Of a DNA stretch of 44,249 nt, positions 7,996 to 16,868 are shown one piece after another; within the stretch, counting starts at the first letter, position 1, and each line of letters begins with the position of its first letter. Position numbers and translations under genes: made by a program. Where the stretch lies: assembly GCA_013824015.1 (NCBI GenBank), contig PNNC01000158.1:1-44249 (forward strand), in the 5' to 3' direction. A model generated the notes under the pieces. The model did not search any database. It had not been told where the DNA came from and saw only the letters and a list, made by a program, of their open reading frames with translations. This DNA is from Polaromonas sp. GTDB taxonomy: Bacteria > Pseudomonadota > Gammaproteobacteria > Burkholderiales > Burkholderiaceae_C.

Positions 7996-9525
7996 GTGTC
8001 CTGCGTGAGTGACTTGGGCAGCGCACTGCTCCACGGTTTGTCGCAGGTTGATGCGAAGCTGGGAGACCTGCTCGAGTCCACGCCGGATGCCATCGTCGTG
8101 GTTGACGCTCTTGGCATCATTGTCCTCGTCAACTCCCTGGCTGAGCAGCTGTTTCGGTATGACCGGGACGAGCTCTTGGGCCAATCGGTAGAAGTACTCC
8201 TGCCCGACAGCTTCAGGCGTCAACATGTCGCGCACCGCGCTGGCTACTTCCAGCAGCCGCACACGCGCACCATGGGGGCAGGTCTTGAACTGTACGGATT
8301 GCGCAAAGACGGCGTGCAGTTCCCGGTCGAAATCAGCCTGAGCCCCCTGAAGACCGAGCGGGGGACGCTGGTGATGAGCGCTGTACGCGACATCAGCGGG
8401 CGCCAGCGGGCCGAGAAGAAGTTTGCCCAACTGCTGGAGTCTGCCCCTGATGCCATGGTCATTGTCAACGGGCATGGGGTTATTGTGCTGGTCAACTCCC
8501 AGACCGAAAAGCTGTTTGGCTACCGCCGCGAGCAGCTTCTTGGACAGTCGGTTGACATGCTGGTGCCTACGCCCCATCGCGCGCGGCATCCTGCACACAG
8601 GCAGGCTTTTTTCCAGAATCCGCGCGCCAGGGCCATGGGCACGGGCTTCGAACTCAATGGCCTGAGGGCTGACGGTTCGGAATTTCCGGTGGAAATCAGT
8701 TTGAGCCCGCTTGAAACAGAGGATGGCCTGTTCGTCTCAAGTGCCATCCGTGATGTCACGGAACGCAAACGGTTCGAGCAGGCCTTGCGCGATAAAAACC
8801 TCGAGCTTGAGAACGCGGCCAAGGTCAAGGACCGGTTTCTTGCCAGCATGTCACATGAATTGCGGACTCCGCTGAATGCCATCATTGGCTTCACCAGTAC
8901 CTTGCTGATGAGAATGCCGGGCCCGGTGAATACTGAACAGGAGCGGCAACTCACAACCATCCAGTCCAGTGCCCGCCACCTTCATTCGCTGATCAATGAT
9001 CTCCTGGACCTGGCCAAAATTGAAGCTGGTAAGGTGGATCTGCTGCTCGAACCCGTCAGCTGCCGCGCAGTCCTTGAGGAGGTGGAGGCCCTGCTGGCGC
9101 AGACAGCCGAGGCCAAAGGGTTGCTCTTGCAACTTGAGTTGCCCCACGAGCGGCTCACCGTCCAGGCGGACCGAAGGGCGCTGACACAGATTCTGTTGAA
9201 CCTGACCAACAACGCCATCAAATTCACGGCCCATGGAACCGTACGCATCGCCTGCGGCAAAAGTACCCGCGCAGGGAATATCCTGGCCACCATTTTTACC
9301 GTGGAAGACACTGGTATTGGCATTTCACACGCGGACCAGGCCCGCCTTTTCGAGTCTTTCCAGCGTCTGGGCGCAGCGGCTGGCCGCCGTGAAGACGGCT
9401 CGGGGCTCGGCCTTCACCTGTCGCAGCGGCTGGCTTCCATGATGAAGGGCAAGATCGTGTGCGAGAGCGAGATGGGCAAGGGCAGTCGGTTCATTGTGGT
9501 GATTGACGGTGAGGCGACGGCATGA
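7996..9525 (+). CDS. tandem-PAS sensor histidine kinase
   Basis: A 509-residue soluble kinase. Two PAS domains (about 22-140 and 143-260) are clear internal duplicates: both contain LLES(T/A)PDA, VLVNS, ELLGQSV or QLLGQSV, and (Q/E)FPVEISLSPL. A short coiled segment leads to HisKA with His287 (FLASMSHELRTPLNAIIGF) and HATPase motifs NLTNNAIKF, VEDTGIGIS and GSGLGLHLS. It ends by overlapping the next kinase gene through ATGA, so the two are co-translated; the partner supplies two receiver domains. Start is GTG at 7996 or GTG at 8005; neither has a strong ribosome site. The gene is markedly less GC-rich than its neighbours on the left. The signal sensed is unknown. Confidence 0.88.
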   Translation: MSCVSDLGSALLHGLSQVDAKLGDLLESTPDAIVVVDALGIIVLVNSLAEQLFRYDRDELLGQSVEVLLPDSFRRQHVAHRAGYFQQPHTRTMGAGLELYGLRKDGVQFPVEISLSPLKTERGTLVMSAVRDISGRQRAEKKFAQLLESAPDAMVIVNGHGVIVLVNSQTEKLFGYRREQLLGQSVDMLVPTPHRARHPAHRQAFFQNPRARAMGTGFELNGLRADGSEFPVEISLSPLETEDGLFVSSAIRDVTERKRFEQALRDKNLELENAAKVKDRFLASMSHELRTPLNAIIGFTSTLLMRMPGPVNTEQERQLTTIQSSARHLHSLINDLLDLAKIEAGKVDLLLEPVSCRAVLEEVEALLAQTAEAKGLLLQLELPHERLTVQADRRALTQILLNLTNNAIKFTAHGTVRIACGKSTRAGNILATIFTVEDTGIGISHADQARLFESFQRLGAAAGRREDGSGLGLHLSQRLASMMKGKIVCESEMGKGSRFIVVIDGEATA

Positions 9526-11714
9526 AACCGCGTGTGCTCCTGGTGGAGGACAACATCCCCAACCGGGATCTTGTGCGTTATCTGCTGGAAGCGAGCGGAT
9601 ATGCCTGCAGCGAGGCGCACGATGGCGAAAGCGCCCTTCAAATGGCGAGTGCGAGCGCGCCGGACATTGTCATATGTGACCTTCAATTGCCTGGCATGGA
9701 TGGCTTCGATGTGTTGCGTGGCCTGCGCGCGCTCCCCGGGTTGATTGGCGTGCCGGTGGTGGCGGTCACCGCCTATGCCATGGTGGGCGACCGGGAGCGC
9801 ATTCTAGCGGCAGGTTTTGATGGCTATATCAGCAAACCCATCGACCCGCGAACCTTCGTCGACGAGATTGCAGGTTATCTGCGGCCAGGCAAATCAGCCC
9901 AGGATGCCGGGCGTGTGGCGCCCCACCAAACCGGCAAACGCATTCTGGTGGTGGACGACAGGCTCTCAAACCGGGAGTTGCTGGTAACCGTCCTGAGCTA
10001 CTACGGGCATGCGGTTGACACCGCTTCAGACGGCGCGGACGCCCTCGCAAGGATTCGCGAGTCCATGCCCGACCTGGTGATCACCGATCTGCTCATGCCC
10101 AACATGGACGGGGAGGAACTCTGCTGGCAACTGCGAGCTGATCCGGCGACCATCGCCCTGCCGATCATCATCCATACCGCCAGCTACCGGACACGCCAGG
10201 GGCGCCAGATTGCTGACCGTGTCGGCGTGAAATGGGTCCTGCCCAAGCCCTCCGAACCCGCCGATATCATCTCCATGGTGTCGCAAGCCCTGGGACTGGA
10301 AACTTCGTGGGCGCAGGCGCCAGTGCCTGTGGATGAATTGGCGTCAGGCGGCGCCATGGCAGACGATGGAGGCGATGATCCGCTTGCGGCCCTGCATGTG
10401 CGCAACGAGCGCCTGACCCTGTTGCTGGAAAACGCCATTCAGCTCGCTGCTGCACAGGGTAATACGCTGTCCCAAGCCGGCCTGGGACGCGAAGCCCAGT
10501 CACTTGCACAACGGCTGACAATTCTTATCAACCTTTCCCTCGAAATATCTGCCGAACGCGACCCACTGACACTTGTTGGGACGGTTTGCCGCGCCGCCCA
10601 GGAAATCATGAGTGCCCGTTATGTGGGTATCTGCGTGTTGAGTGATGACGGGACGCTGCAGCAATTCCAGAGCCGCGGCCTCACTGCGGCAGCTCACGAT
10701 GCAGTGGCCGCTTCGATCGCCGGTTGCGCCGCCACCCACCGTCTGATGGGCCCGGGACGCGAAGGGCGCATGCTGGTGGCGACGACGGCAGGTGATTTTA
10801 CGGGCCTGCCGCAGTCGCACCCCCCGGTGCAAACCATGATCGCCTGCCGTGTGGCAACGCGTGGCCTTAGTCATGGCTGGATGTACGCTGCCGACAGGCT
10901 GGGCAACGAAGGTTTTACGGCTGACGACGAGCGCCTGCTGGTGGCGCTGGCCTCACAACTGGCCACCGATCTGGCCGGTCTGCAGACGATTGCCGAACTC
11001 GACAGGCGTGTGAATGAGCGCACGAGTGAGCTGGAAGTGGCCAACCACCGGCTGGAAGCTTTTTCAGCGTTGGTCTCACACGATCTGCGTGCTCCGCTGA
11101 ACCTGATAGGAGGCTTTGCCGGCATTCTTGAAAAGAAGTACGGCGTCGAGTTGCCGCCGGCTGCCAATCAATACATTGGCACCATCCTGCGCAGTGTGGC
11201 GGCCATGAAGACGCTGATCGACGACTTGCTGAACTTTGCCAAGGCGTCCAGCGCTGCATTGCGGCTGGAGTCAACCGAACTGTCAGGGGTGGTCGAGGAG
11301 TGCTTGGCCATGTTCAATGAGGAGATCGCGCGGCGCGGTGTGACTGTGGTGGTCGGGACACTCCCACAGTGCAGGATGGACCGTGCGCTTATCAAGCAGG
11401 TGTTGGTCAACCTGATAGGTAACGCACTGAAGTACACCGGGCAAGAGGCGCAACCCAGACTGGAGATAGGCGCGCGGGTGGAAAGCGGTGAGCACATTGT
11501 GTTTGTGCAGGACAACGGTGCCGGCTTTGACATGAGCGTCGCCGGCAAGCTGTTCACGCCCTTTGAACGTCTGCATACCACCAGCGAATTCGAAGGCAGC
11601 GGCATGGGCCTGGTCCTTGTCAAGCAGGTGATCAGCAGGCACAACGGACGCGTTTGGGCCGAAGCGGTGCCGGGTGCGGGCGCGACCTTCTTTTTCACCC
11701 TGCCTTGCAATTGA
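9522..11714 (+). CDS. REC-REC-GAF hybrid histidine kinase
   Basis: A 730-residue protein with an inverted order: two N-terminal receiver domains (Asp53 in ICDLQLPGMDG and Lys105; Asp189 in ITDLLMPNMDG and Lys242), a GAF-like domain at about 335-490, a coiled-coil, then HisKA with His520 (FSALVSHDLRAPLNLIGGF) and a HATPase domain (NLIGNALKYTG, VQDNGAGFDM, GSGMGLVLVKQ). The HxxxAPL His box and VQDNGAGFD resemble the phytochrome-type kinase subfamily. The ATG overlaps the preceding kinase stop, so phosphate from the PAS-PAS kinase probably enters one of these receivers, making a two-protein relay. No DNA-binding output is encoded nearby. Base composition matches the preceding gene. Confidence 0.88.
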   Translation: MKPRVLLVEDNIPNRDLVRYLLEASGYACSEAHDGESALQMASASAPDIVICDLQLPGMDGFDVLRGLRALPGLIGVPVVAVTAYAMVGDRERILAAGFDGYISKPIDPRTFVDEIAGYLRPGKSAQDAGRVAPHQTGKRILVVDDRLSNRELLVTVLSYYGHAVDTASDGADALARIRESMPDLVITDLLMPNMDGEELCWQLRADPATIALPIIIHTASYRTRQGRQIADRVGVKWVLPKPSEPADIISMVSQALGLETSWAQAPVPVDELASGGAMADDGGDDPLAALHVRNERLTLLLENAIQLAAAQGNTLSQAGLGREAQSLAQRLTILINLSLEISAERDPLTLVGTVCRAAQEIMSARYVGICVLSDDGTLQQFQSRGLTAAAHDAVAASIAGCAATHRLMGPGREGRMLVATTAGDFTGLPQSHPPVQTMIACRVATRGLSHGWMYAADRLGNEGFTADDERLLVALASQLATDLAGLQTIAELDRRVNERTSELEVANHRLEAFSALVSHDLRAPLNLIGGFAGILEKKYGVELPPAANQYIGTILRSVAAMKTLIDDLLNFAKASSAALRLESTELSGVVEECLAMFNEEIARRGVTVVVGTLPQCRMDRALIKQVLVNLIGNALKYTGQEAQPRLEIGARVESGEHIVFVQDNGAGFDMSVAGKLFTPFERLHTTSEFEGSGMGLVLVKQVISRHNGRVWAEAVPGAGATFFFTLPCN

Positions 11715-11737
11715 TGGCAAGCCTGTCCCCAGCTTGA

Positions 11738-11760
11738 GTCTCGCTGGTCTCCAGCGGAGA
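11738..11760. terminator. weak hairpin between convergent kinase and xdhB genes
   Basis: GTCTCGCTGG, a TCT loop and CCAGCGGAGA form a short stem with one bulged base, after the kinase stop and beyond the xdhB stop. No T-tract follows. The rest of 11715-11853 shows nothing recognisable. Confidence 0.25.
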
Positions 11761-11853
11761 TTGCCAATCATTCCCGGTAGCCCTCACTCGATATAAACGG
11801 GCAGCTGCGAATCGGGATACCTCAGACTTGTTCGAGCGCGAACGGCTTGCGAG

Positions 11854-14253
11854 TCAGGCTTGCGATGGCGTGCTGGAAAGGGCGTGCAGTACGTTCTCCG
11901 CCGTCGCCGGCGCCTGCAGCCGCACCGGCCCCGGCCGCGCCGCGGCGATGGCCTCCTTGAAGGCCTCCAGCACGCTGATCGCCAGCATGAAGGGCGGTTC
12001 ACCGACGGCCTTGCTGCCGAAGACGTTGTCCTCGCGGTTGGGCTCGGGCCACAACTCCACCTTGAAGTGTTCCGGGATGTCGCCGGTCGCCGGAATTTTG
12101 TAGGTGCTGGGCGCGTGGGTCGTCAGCAGGCCCTTGTGGTTCCAGACCAGCTGTTCGGTGGTCAGCCAGCCCATGCCCTGCACAAAGCCGCCCTCGATCT
12201 GGCCGATGTCGATGGCCGGGTTGATCGAGGTGCCGACGTCATGCAGGATGTCGACCTTGAGCACCCGGCTCTCGCCGGTCAGTGTGTCGATGGCGACTTC
12301 GCTGCAGGCCGCGCCGTAAGCGAAGTAATAAAACGGACGGCCGGTCAGCGTGGTCTTGTCGTAGTGGATTTTCGGCGTGCGGTAAAAACCGTCGCTCCAG
12401 AGCTGGATGCGGTTGGCGTAGGCCAGGCGCACCACTTCCGGAAAAGGCCGGCTGCTTCTGGGCGAGCGGATCTGGCCGCCGGCAAACGACACGGCGCCGG
12501 CGCCGCAGCCGTCCAGCCCGGCCACAAACTGCGCGAGGTTGTCACGTACATTGCGCGCGGCGTACTGCGCGGCCCGCGCGTTCAGGTCGGTGCCGGCCGA
12601 CGCGGCGGTGGCCGAGGCGTTCGGAATCTTGCTGGTGTCGCTGGCGGTGGCCAGCACGTCCTCGAAGGCGACGCCGAGTTCATCGGCAACAATTTGCGCG
12701 ACCTTGGTGTTCAGGCCCTGGCCCATTTCGGTGCCGCCGTGGTTCACCTGCACGCTGCCGTCGGTGTAGACATGCACCAGCGCGCCGGCCTGGTTGAACA
12801 GCGTGGCGGTGAACGAGATGCCAAACTTGACCGGCGTGATCGCGATGCCGCGCTTGATCACCGGGCTGCCCGCGTTCCAGGCTGAAATCTCCTCCCGCCG
12901 ACGCCGGTATTCGGAAGTTTGCTCCAGTTTTGATAGCAGCGGAGCCAGGATGTTGTCCTCGACCTTCATCTGGTAGTGGGTGGTATTCCTGTCTTCCACG
13001 CCGTACAGGTTGCGCTTGCGCACGTCCAGCGGGTCCAGGCCCAGCTGGCGCGCGATGTCGCCGAGGATGGTTTCGATCAGCACCACGCCCTGCGGGCCGC
13101 CGAAGCCGCGGAAAGCCGTGTGGCTTTGCGTGTGGGTCTTGCAGCGGTAGGACGCGATGTCCACGTCCTCGAGAAAGTAGGCGTTGTCGGTGTGGAAAAT
13201 CGCTCGGTCGGCGACCGGGCCGCTGAGGTCGGCGCTGAAACCGCAGTTGGCCAGCATCACAAGCTGGAGGCCGTGCAGGAGACCGCTATTGTCGAACCCG
13301 ACCGTGTAGTCGTAGGCAAAAGGGTGGCGCTTGCCGGTCACCAGGAAGTCGTCATCGCGGTCCAGCCGCAGCTTGATGGGGCATTTCAGTTTGTTCGCGG
13401 CGATGGCAGCCCACACCGCCAGGTGGCCGGCCTGGGTTTCCTTGCCGCCAAAGCCGCCGCCCATGCGCCGGCACTCGACCCGCACCGCGTGGTTGGCGAT
13501 GCCCAGCGCATGCGAGACCCAGTGCTGGACCTCGCCCGGGTGCTGGGTGCTCGAGTACACCAGCCACTGCTGCTGCTCCTGCGGCAGCACGTAGGCGACC
13601 TGGCCTTCGAGGTAGAAATGTTCCTGGCCGCCGACCTCGAGCTGGCCGCTCAGGGTGTGCGGTGCCGAGGCCAGCGCACGCGCTGCGTCGCCGCGTTTGA
13701 CAAACACCGGCGGCAGCACAAAACTTTGGGCCTGGAGCGCCTCGCGCACATCGAGGATGGCAGGCAGTTCCTCGATGTCGAGCGTGACCTTGCGCGCGGC
13801 GCGCCTGGCCTGCATCACCGTGTCGGCCACGACCAGGCCGATCACCTGGCCGATGTGTTCGACGGTGTCGGTGGCAAACACCGGTTCGTCATGCACAAAG
13901 GTGGCGAGCAGCGGGTCGCCCGGCACATCGCTGGCCAGGATCACATCCCGCACCCCGGGCATGGCCAGCGCGGCGCGGGCATCCACTGCGCGCAGGCGAC
14001 CGTGCGCCACGGTCGAAAGAATAGGCGCGGCGTGCAGCGTGCCGCGGACTTCGGGAATGTCGTCCACATAGGTCGCGGCGCCGGCCACCTGGGCGCGTGC
14101 GCTTTCGTGTTGGTGCGAGCGCCCGGCGGCGCCGCGTGTCGGTGCTGCGGGCCCGGGCGGCGGCGTGACCGGCGGCACATCGAGCTGCGGTCCGGACGGG
14201 TTGTCGGCGCGGCTGACCGGGCCTTCCTGGTGGTCCTTGTCGCGGGCGTTCAC
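11854..14253 (-). CDS. xdhB: xanthine dehydrogenase, molybdopterin-binding large subunit
   Basis: About 799 residues, the usual length for XdhB. It oxidises hypoxanthine to xanthine and xanthine to urate at a molybdenum centre. Visible motifs are GGGFGGKETQAGH, FRGFGGPQG, FGISFTATLFNQAGAL, the NHGGTEMGQGLNTK cofactor loop and KAVGEPPFML, whose Glu (near 752) is the catalytic base of the family. The first 50 residues are Pro/Ala-rich and variable. The GTG at 14253 overlaps the xdhA stop (GTGA), so translation is coupled; an open frame continues to 14565 but lies inside xdhA. A GCTATCAAAA repeat encodes residues near 439-445 in a surface-like linker. The maturation factor XdhC is not in the window. 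Confidence 0.95.
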   Translation of the reverse strand: MNARDKDHQEGPVSRADNPSGPQLDVPPVTPPPGPAAPTRGAAGRSHQHESARAQVAGAATYVDDIPEVRGTLHAAPILSTVAHGRLRAVDARAALAMPGVRDVILASDVPGDPLLATFVHDEPVFATDTVEHIGQVIGLVVADTVMQARRAARKVTLDIEELPAILDVREALQAQSFVLPPVFVKRGDAARALASAPHTLSGQLEVGGQEHFYLEGQVAYVLPQEQQQWLVYSSTQHPGEVQHWVSHALGIANHAVRVECRRMGGGFGGKETQAGHLAVWAAIAANKLKCPIKLRLDRDDDFLVTGKRHPFAYDYTVGFDNSGLLHGLQLVMLANCGFSADLSGPVADRAIFHTDNAYFLEDVDIASYRCKTHTQSHTAFRGFGGPQGVVLIETILGDIARQLGLDPLDVRKRNLYGVEDRNTTHYQMKVEDNILAPLLSKLEQTSEYRRRREEISAWNAGSPVIKRGIAITPVKFGISFTATLFNQAGALVHVYTDGSVQVNHGGTEMGQGLNTKVAQIVADELGVAFEDVLATASDTSKIPNASATAASAGTDLNARAAQYAARNVRDNLAQFVAGLDGCGAGAVSFAGGQIRSPRSSRPFPEVVRLAYANRIQLWSDGFYRTPKIHYDKTTLTGRPFYYFAYGAACSEVAIDTLTGESRVLKVDILHDVGTSINPAIDIGQIEGGFVQGMGWLTTEQLVWNHKGLLTTHAPSTYKIPATGDIPEHFKVELWPEPNREDNVFGSKAVGEPPFMLAISVLEAFKEAIAAARPGPVRLQAPATAENVLHALSSTPSQA
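12920..12939 (-). repeat. GCTATCAAAA repeat copy inside xdhB
   Basis: On the minus strand it reads CTGCTATCAAAACTGGAGCA. It matches the copy inside xdhA at 17 of 20 positions and is translated in frame as part of LLSKLEQ. Confidence 0.7.
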
Positions 14254-15728
14254 GGCGACACCTCGTCGAGCACAAAGGACTCGAGGTTGATCTGTTGCAT
14301 CCCCTGGCTTTCGAGCCAGAAGCGCTGCAGCAAATTGCCCAGCACCTCGCTGCGGTAGGCGCCGGAAGCGCGCATGTCGGAGATCGGTGAAAACTCGGCG
14401 CGCAGGGTGATGATGGCCTGCTGCACGGTGGCCAGCGTCCAGGGACGGGCGGCGAGGGCGGCTTCGGTCTGCGAAGCACGCATGGGCGTGGCGGCGACAC
14501 CGCCTGCGCCTATCGAGGCATGGGTGACGGTGCCGCCCTCGATCTTCAGGTTCACCGCCAGGCAAACCGCCGAGATGTCGTCGTCGTAGCGTTTGGATAT
14601 CTTGTACACGCTGAGCCGTTCGCTGGCCACCGGCTTGGGCACCTTGATCCAGGCCAGCACTTCGTCGGCCGCCATGACGTTCTTGCGGTAGCCGGTGTAG
14701 AGCTTTTCCAGCGGCAGCTCGCGGTGGCCGCGCACACTCATGAGCACCACGCTGGCGCCCAGCGCGATCAGCAGCGGCATCGCGTCGCCGATCGGTGAAC
14801 CGTTGGCCACGTTACCGCCCAGGGTGCCGGCGTTGCGCACCGGCAAGCCGGCAAAACGTGCGGCGAAGCGGGCCAGTTGCGGCCGGCCGGCCACGAGCGC
14901 GGCAAAAGCGTCGGCCAGGGTCACGGCGGCGCCAATCGCGATGTGCTGCGGGTAGTCCTCCACCCGGCGCAGTTCCGCGACACGGCTCACATCCAGCACC
15001 TGGTCGAATTGTTTGTGCAGCTTGGTCACCCACAGGCCGACATCGGTGCAGCCGGCGACAAGCTGGGCGCCGGGGTGGGCGGCGCGGGCGGCCAGCAGCC
15101 CGGCCAGCGTGCGCGGTGATTGATAAGCCAAATCGGCCTCCGGCCCTTGACTGACATGGGCGAGCAGCTCCATTTTTGATAGCAGATCGGCCTCGTCGAG
15201 GCTGACAGCGGGCAGCGCCGCCATCTGCTGCGCGGCGTCCAGGATCGGCCGGTAGCCGGTGCAGCGGCACAGGTTGCCGGATAACTCTTGCTGCGCCAGT
15301 TCGCGGGTGATGGTTTCGCCGCGGCATACATGGTTCTGGTACATGCCAAACATGCTCATGACAAAACCGGGCGTGCAGAAGCCGCATTGCGAGCCATGAG
15401 ACTGCACCAGGGCTTGCTGCGCCGGGTGCAGCCTGCCGTCGGCGTCGGCCAGGTCTTCGACGGTCCACAAGGCCTGGCCGTCAATCGAATGGGCCAGCTT
15501 GATGCAGCTGTTGACCGCGCGGTACACCATGCGGCCCCCCTCGGCCTCACCGACCACCACGGTGCAGGCGCCGCAATCGCCTTCGCCGCAGCCCTCCTTG
15601 GTGCCGGTGCAGCCCAGATCCTCGCGCAGCACCTCCAGCAGCGTGCGGCTGGGTGGTACATTGGCGAGCGAGACCGGCTGGCCCCCCCGGAGGAACTGGA
15701 TGGTTTGAAGGGATGGCTGAACAGGCAT
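14250..15728 (-). CDS. xdhA: xanthine dehydrogenase, FeS/FAD small subunit
   Basis: About 492 residues. The N-terminal plant-type ferredoxin fold has Cys47, Cys52, Cys55 and Cys74 (EGCGEGDCGAC, NSCIK). The second [2Fe-2S] domain has CGFCTPG (115-121) and CRCTGY (154-159). A FAD domain from about 200 has the typical VAGCTDVGLWVTK and NAGTLGGNVANGSPIGD. It passes electrons from the Mo subunit to NAD+. The ATG at 15728 gives a normal N-terminus; 48 upstream bases are also open but the extension is not family-like. A GCTATCAAAA repeat encodes DLLSKMELL (about 181-189) in the linker between FeS and FAD domains. It is divergent from a LysR-type gene that probably controls it. Confidence 0.95.
   Translation of the reverse strand: MPVQPSLQTIQFLRGGQPVSLANVPPSRTLLEVLREDLGCTGTKEGCGEGDCGACTVVVGEAEGGRMVYRAVNSCIKLAHSIDGQALWTVEDLADADGRLHPAQQALVQSHGSQCGFCTPGFVMSMFGMYQNHVCRGETITRELAQQELSGNLCRCTGYRPILDAAQQMAALPAVSLDEADLLSKMELLAHVSQGPEADLAYQSPRTLAGLLAARAAHPGAQLVAGCTDVGLWVTKLHKQFDQVLDVSRVAELRRVEDYPQHIAIGAAVTLADAFAALVAGRPQLARFAARFAGLPVRNAGTLGGNVANGSPIGDAMPLLIALGASVVLMSVRGHRELPLEKLYTGYRKNVMAADEVLAWIKVPKPVASERLSVYKISKRYDDDISAVCLAVNLKIEGGTVTHASIGAGGVAATPMRASQTEAALAARPWTLATVQQAIITLRAEFSPISDMRASGAYRSEVLGNLLQRFWLESQGMQQINLESFVLDEVSP
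15166..15185 (-). repeat. GCTATCAAAA repeat copy inside xdhA
   Basis: On the minus strand it reads CTGCTATCAAAAATGGAGCT. It is translated in frame (LLSKME) in the interdomain linker and is nearly the same as the copy in xdhB, although the two regions are otherwise unrelated. Confidence 0.7.
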
Positions 15729-15759
15729 GGCAACAGGGTACGACCAATTGGCTCGGGCG

Positions 15760-15791
15760 GGTATACCGGCCCTCATATCAAGGCAATGTAT
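15760..15791. promoter_or_regulatory. xdhA/LysR divergent control region
   Basis: The 71-base gap holds an ATA-N11-TAT element at 15775-15791, the T-N11-A geometry of LysR-type boxes. On the minus strand a TATACC -10-like hexamer (15765-15760) lies about 15 bases beyond TTGCCT, a plausible xdhA promoter that would overlap the box. Binding has not been shown. Confidence 0.4.
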
Positions 15792-15799
15792 AAAAAGGT

Positions 15800-16729
15800 A
15801 TGAAGGACCAGGCCTTATTCGACAAGATAGACCTCCATCTCATAAGGGTCTTGAACACCGTGCTGACCGAACGCAGCGTCTCGCGCGCCGCCATCCGCCT
15901 GGGAATGTACCAGCCCGCCGTCAGCGCGGCGCTCAAGCGCCTGCGCGAACTGGCGGGGGACCCCTTGCTGGTGCGTTCGGGCGCCGGCATGGTGCCCACC
16001 GACGCCGGTTTGCGCATGATCGAGCCGTCTGCGAGCATTTTGCGTGCCGCCGAAGTGCTGTTCAGCGATGCCCGCGGTTTTGATGCCGCCACCGCCAGCC
16101 ACACCTTCAGCCTGGCCTGCAGCGACTACATGGATCCCCAGTTCCTGCCGCAGCTGGTGGCCCAGATCAAGCAGCAGGCGCCCTTGTGCCGGATTGACAT
16201 CCACGCGCTGTCCGGTGCGTCCGACTACCGTGCGCGTCTGGCCCAGGGCGAGGTGGACCTGGTGATCGGCAACTGGCCGGCGCCGCCCGATGACCTGCAC
16301 ATGGCGCGGCTGTTCGGCGACGAGGTGGTCTGCCTGGTGGCGTCGAATCACCCGGCGGTGCGACGCGGCTGGGACAGCGCCACCTGGCTGGCGGCCGAAC
16401 ATATCGCGCCCACGCCCACCCATCCCGGCGCCAAGGGTGTGATCGATGAACACCTGGACAGCCTCGGCCTGCAGCGCAATATCACGGCGCGCTGCCCGCA
16501 TTTCGGGCTGATCCCGGCCATGGTGGCGTCCAGCCTGCTGGTGCTGACCACGGGGCGGCAGTACTGCGAGCGTTTTACCGACGCCTTGCCTTTGACCATC
16601 CTGCCCAGCCCGATCGCGTTCCCGCGCATGATGTATTACCAGCTCTGGCACGAACGCACCCATGCCTCGGCGTCGGCCAAATGGCTGCGTGAGCGGGTCA
16701 AGGCGGTGGCTGCCGCGCTGCGAAAATAA
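15800..16729 (+). CDS. LysR-family transcriptional regulator, probable xdh regulator
   Basis: 309 residues. The N-terminal winged helix (about 9-66) has the family pattern LNTVLTERSVSRAAIRLGMYQPAVSAALKRLRE, followed by a type-2 periplasmic-binding fold (LACSDYMDPQFLPQLV onwards) that senses a small effector. Divergent from xdhA with a 71-base spacer, the classic LysR arrangement, so it probably activates xdhAB in response to a purine intermediate. The start at 15800 has AAAAAGG immediately before it, closer than ideal, but the N-terminus fits family members. The effector cannot be inferred. Confidence 0.92.
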   Translation: MKDQALFDKIDLHLIRVLNTVLTERSVSRAAIRLGMYQPAVSAALKRLRELAGDPLLVRSGAGMVPTDAGLRMIEPSASILRAAEVLFSDARGFDAATASHTFSLACSDYMDPQFLPQLVAQIKQQAPLCRIDIHALSGASDYRARLAQGEVDLVIGNWPAPPDDLHMARLFGDEVVCLVASNHPAVRRGWDSATWLAAEHIAPTPTHPGAKGVIDEHLDSLGLQRNITARCPHFGLIPAMVASSLLVLTTGRQYCERFTDALPLTILPSPIAFPRMMYYQLWHERTHASASAKWLRERVKAVAAALRK

Positions 16730-16752
16730 TGAACGGCGCAACTACCTCTGCC

Positions 16753-16842
16753 TGTCATTGCGGGCTTGACCCGCAATCCATGGGGGTACACCCGCGGCGC
16801 TGGGCCATGCGGCATGGATCCCGGATCTGGTCCGGGATGACA
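16753..16842. repeat. REP-like intergenic palindromic element
   Basis: The roughly 90-base element starts TGTCATTGCGGG and ends CCGGGATGACA. It holds two hairpins: GCGGGCTTGACCCGC (16760-16774) and ATCCCGGATCTGGTCCGGGAT around 16818-16838, with ATCCATG and CATGGAT facing each other in the middle. The whole is an imperfect inverted repeat. Similar 'TGTCAT-CCGG' elements are common between proteobacterial genes. It lies between the LysR stop and the ABC ATPase start. Confidence 0.7.
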
Positions 16843-16868
16843 GTTGAAAAAATGAGAGAAACAAAGCA

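Noticed and set aside
14254-14565. N-terminal extension of xdhB inside xdhA.
   Set aside because: The extension overlaps well-conserved xdhA coding sequence; the GTG at 14253 gives the usual coupled GTGA start.
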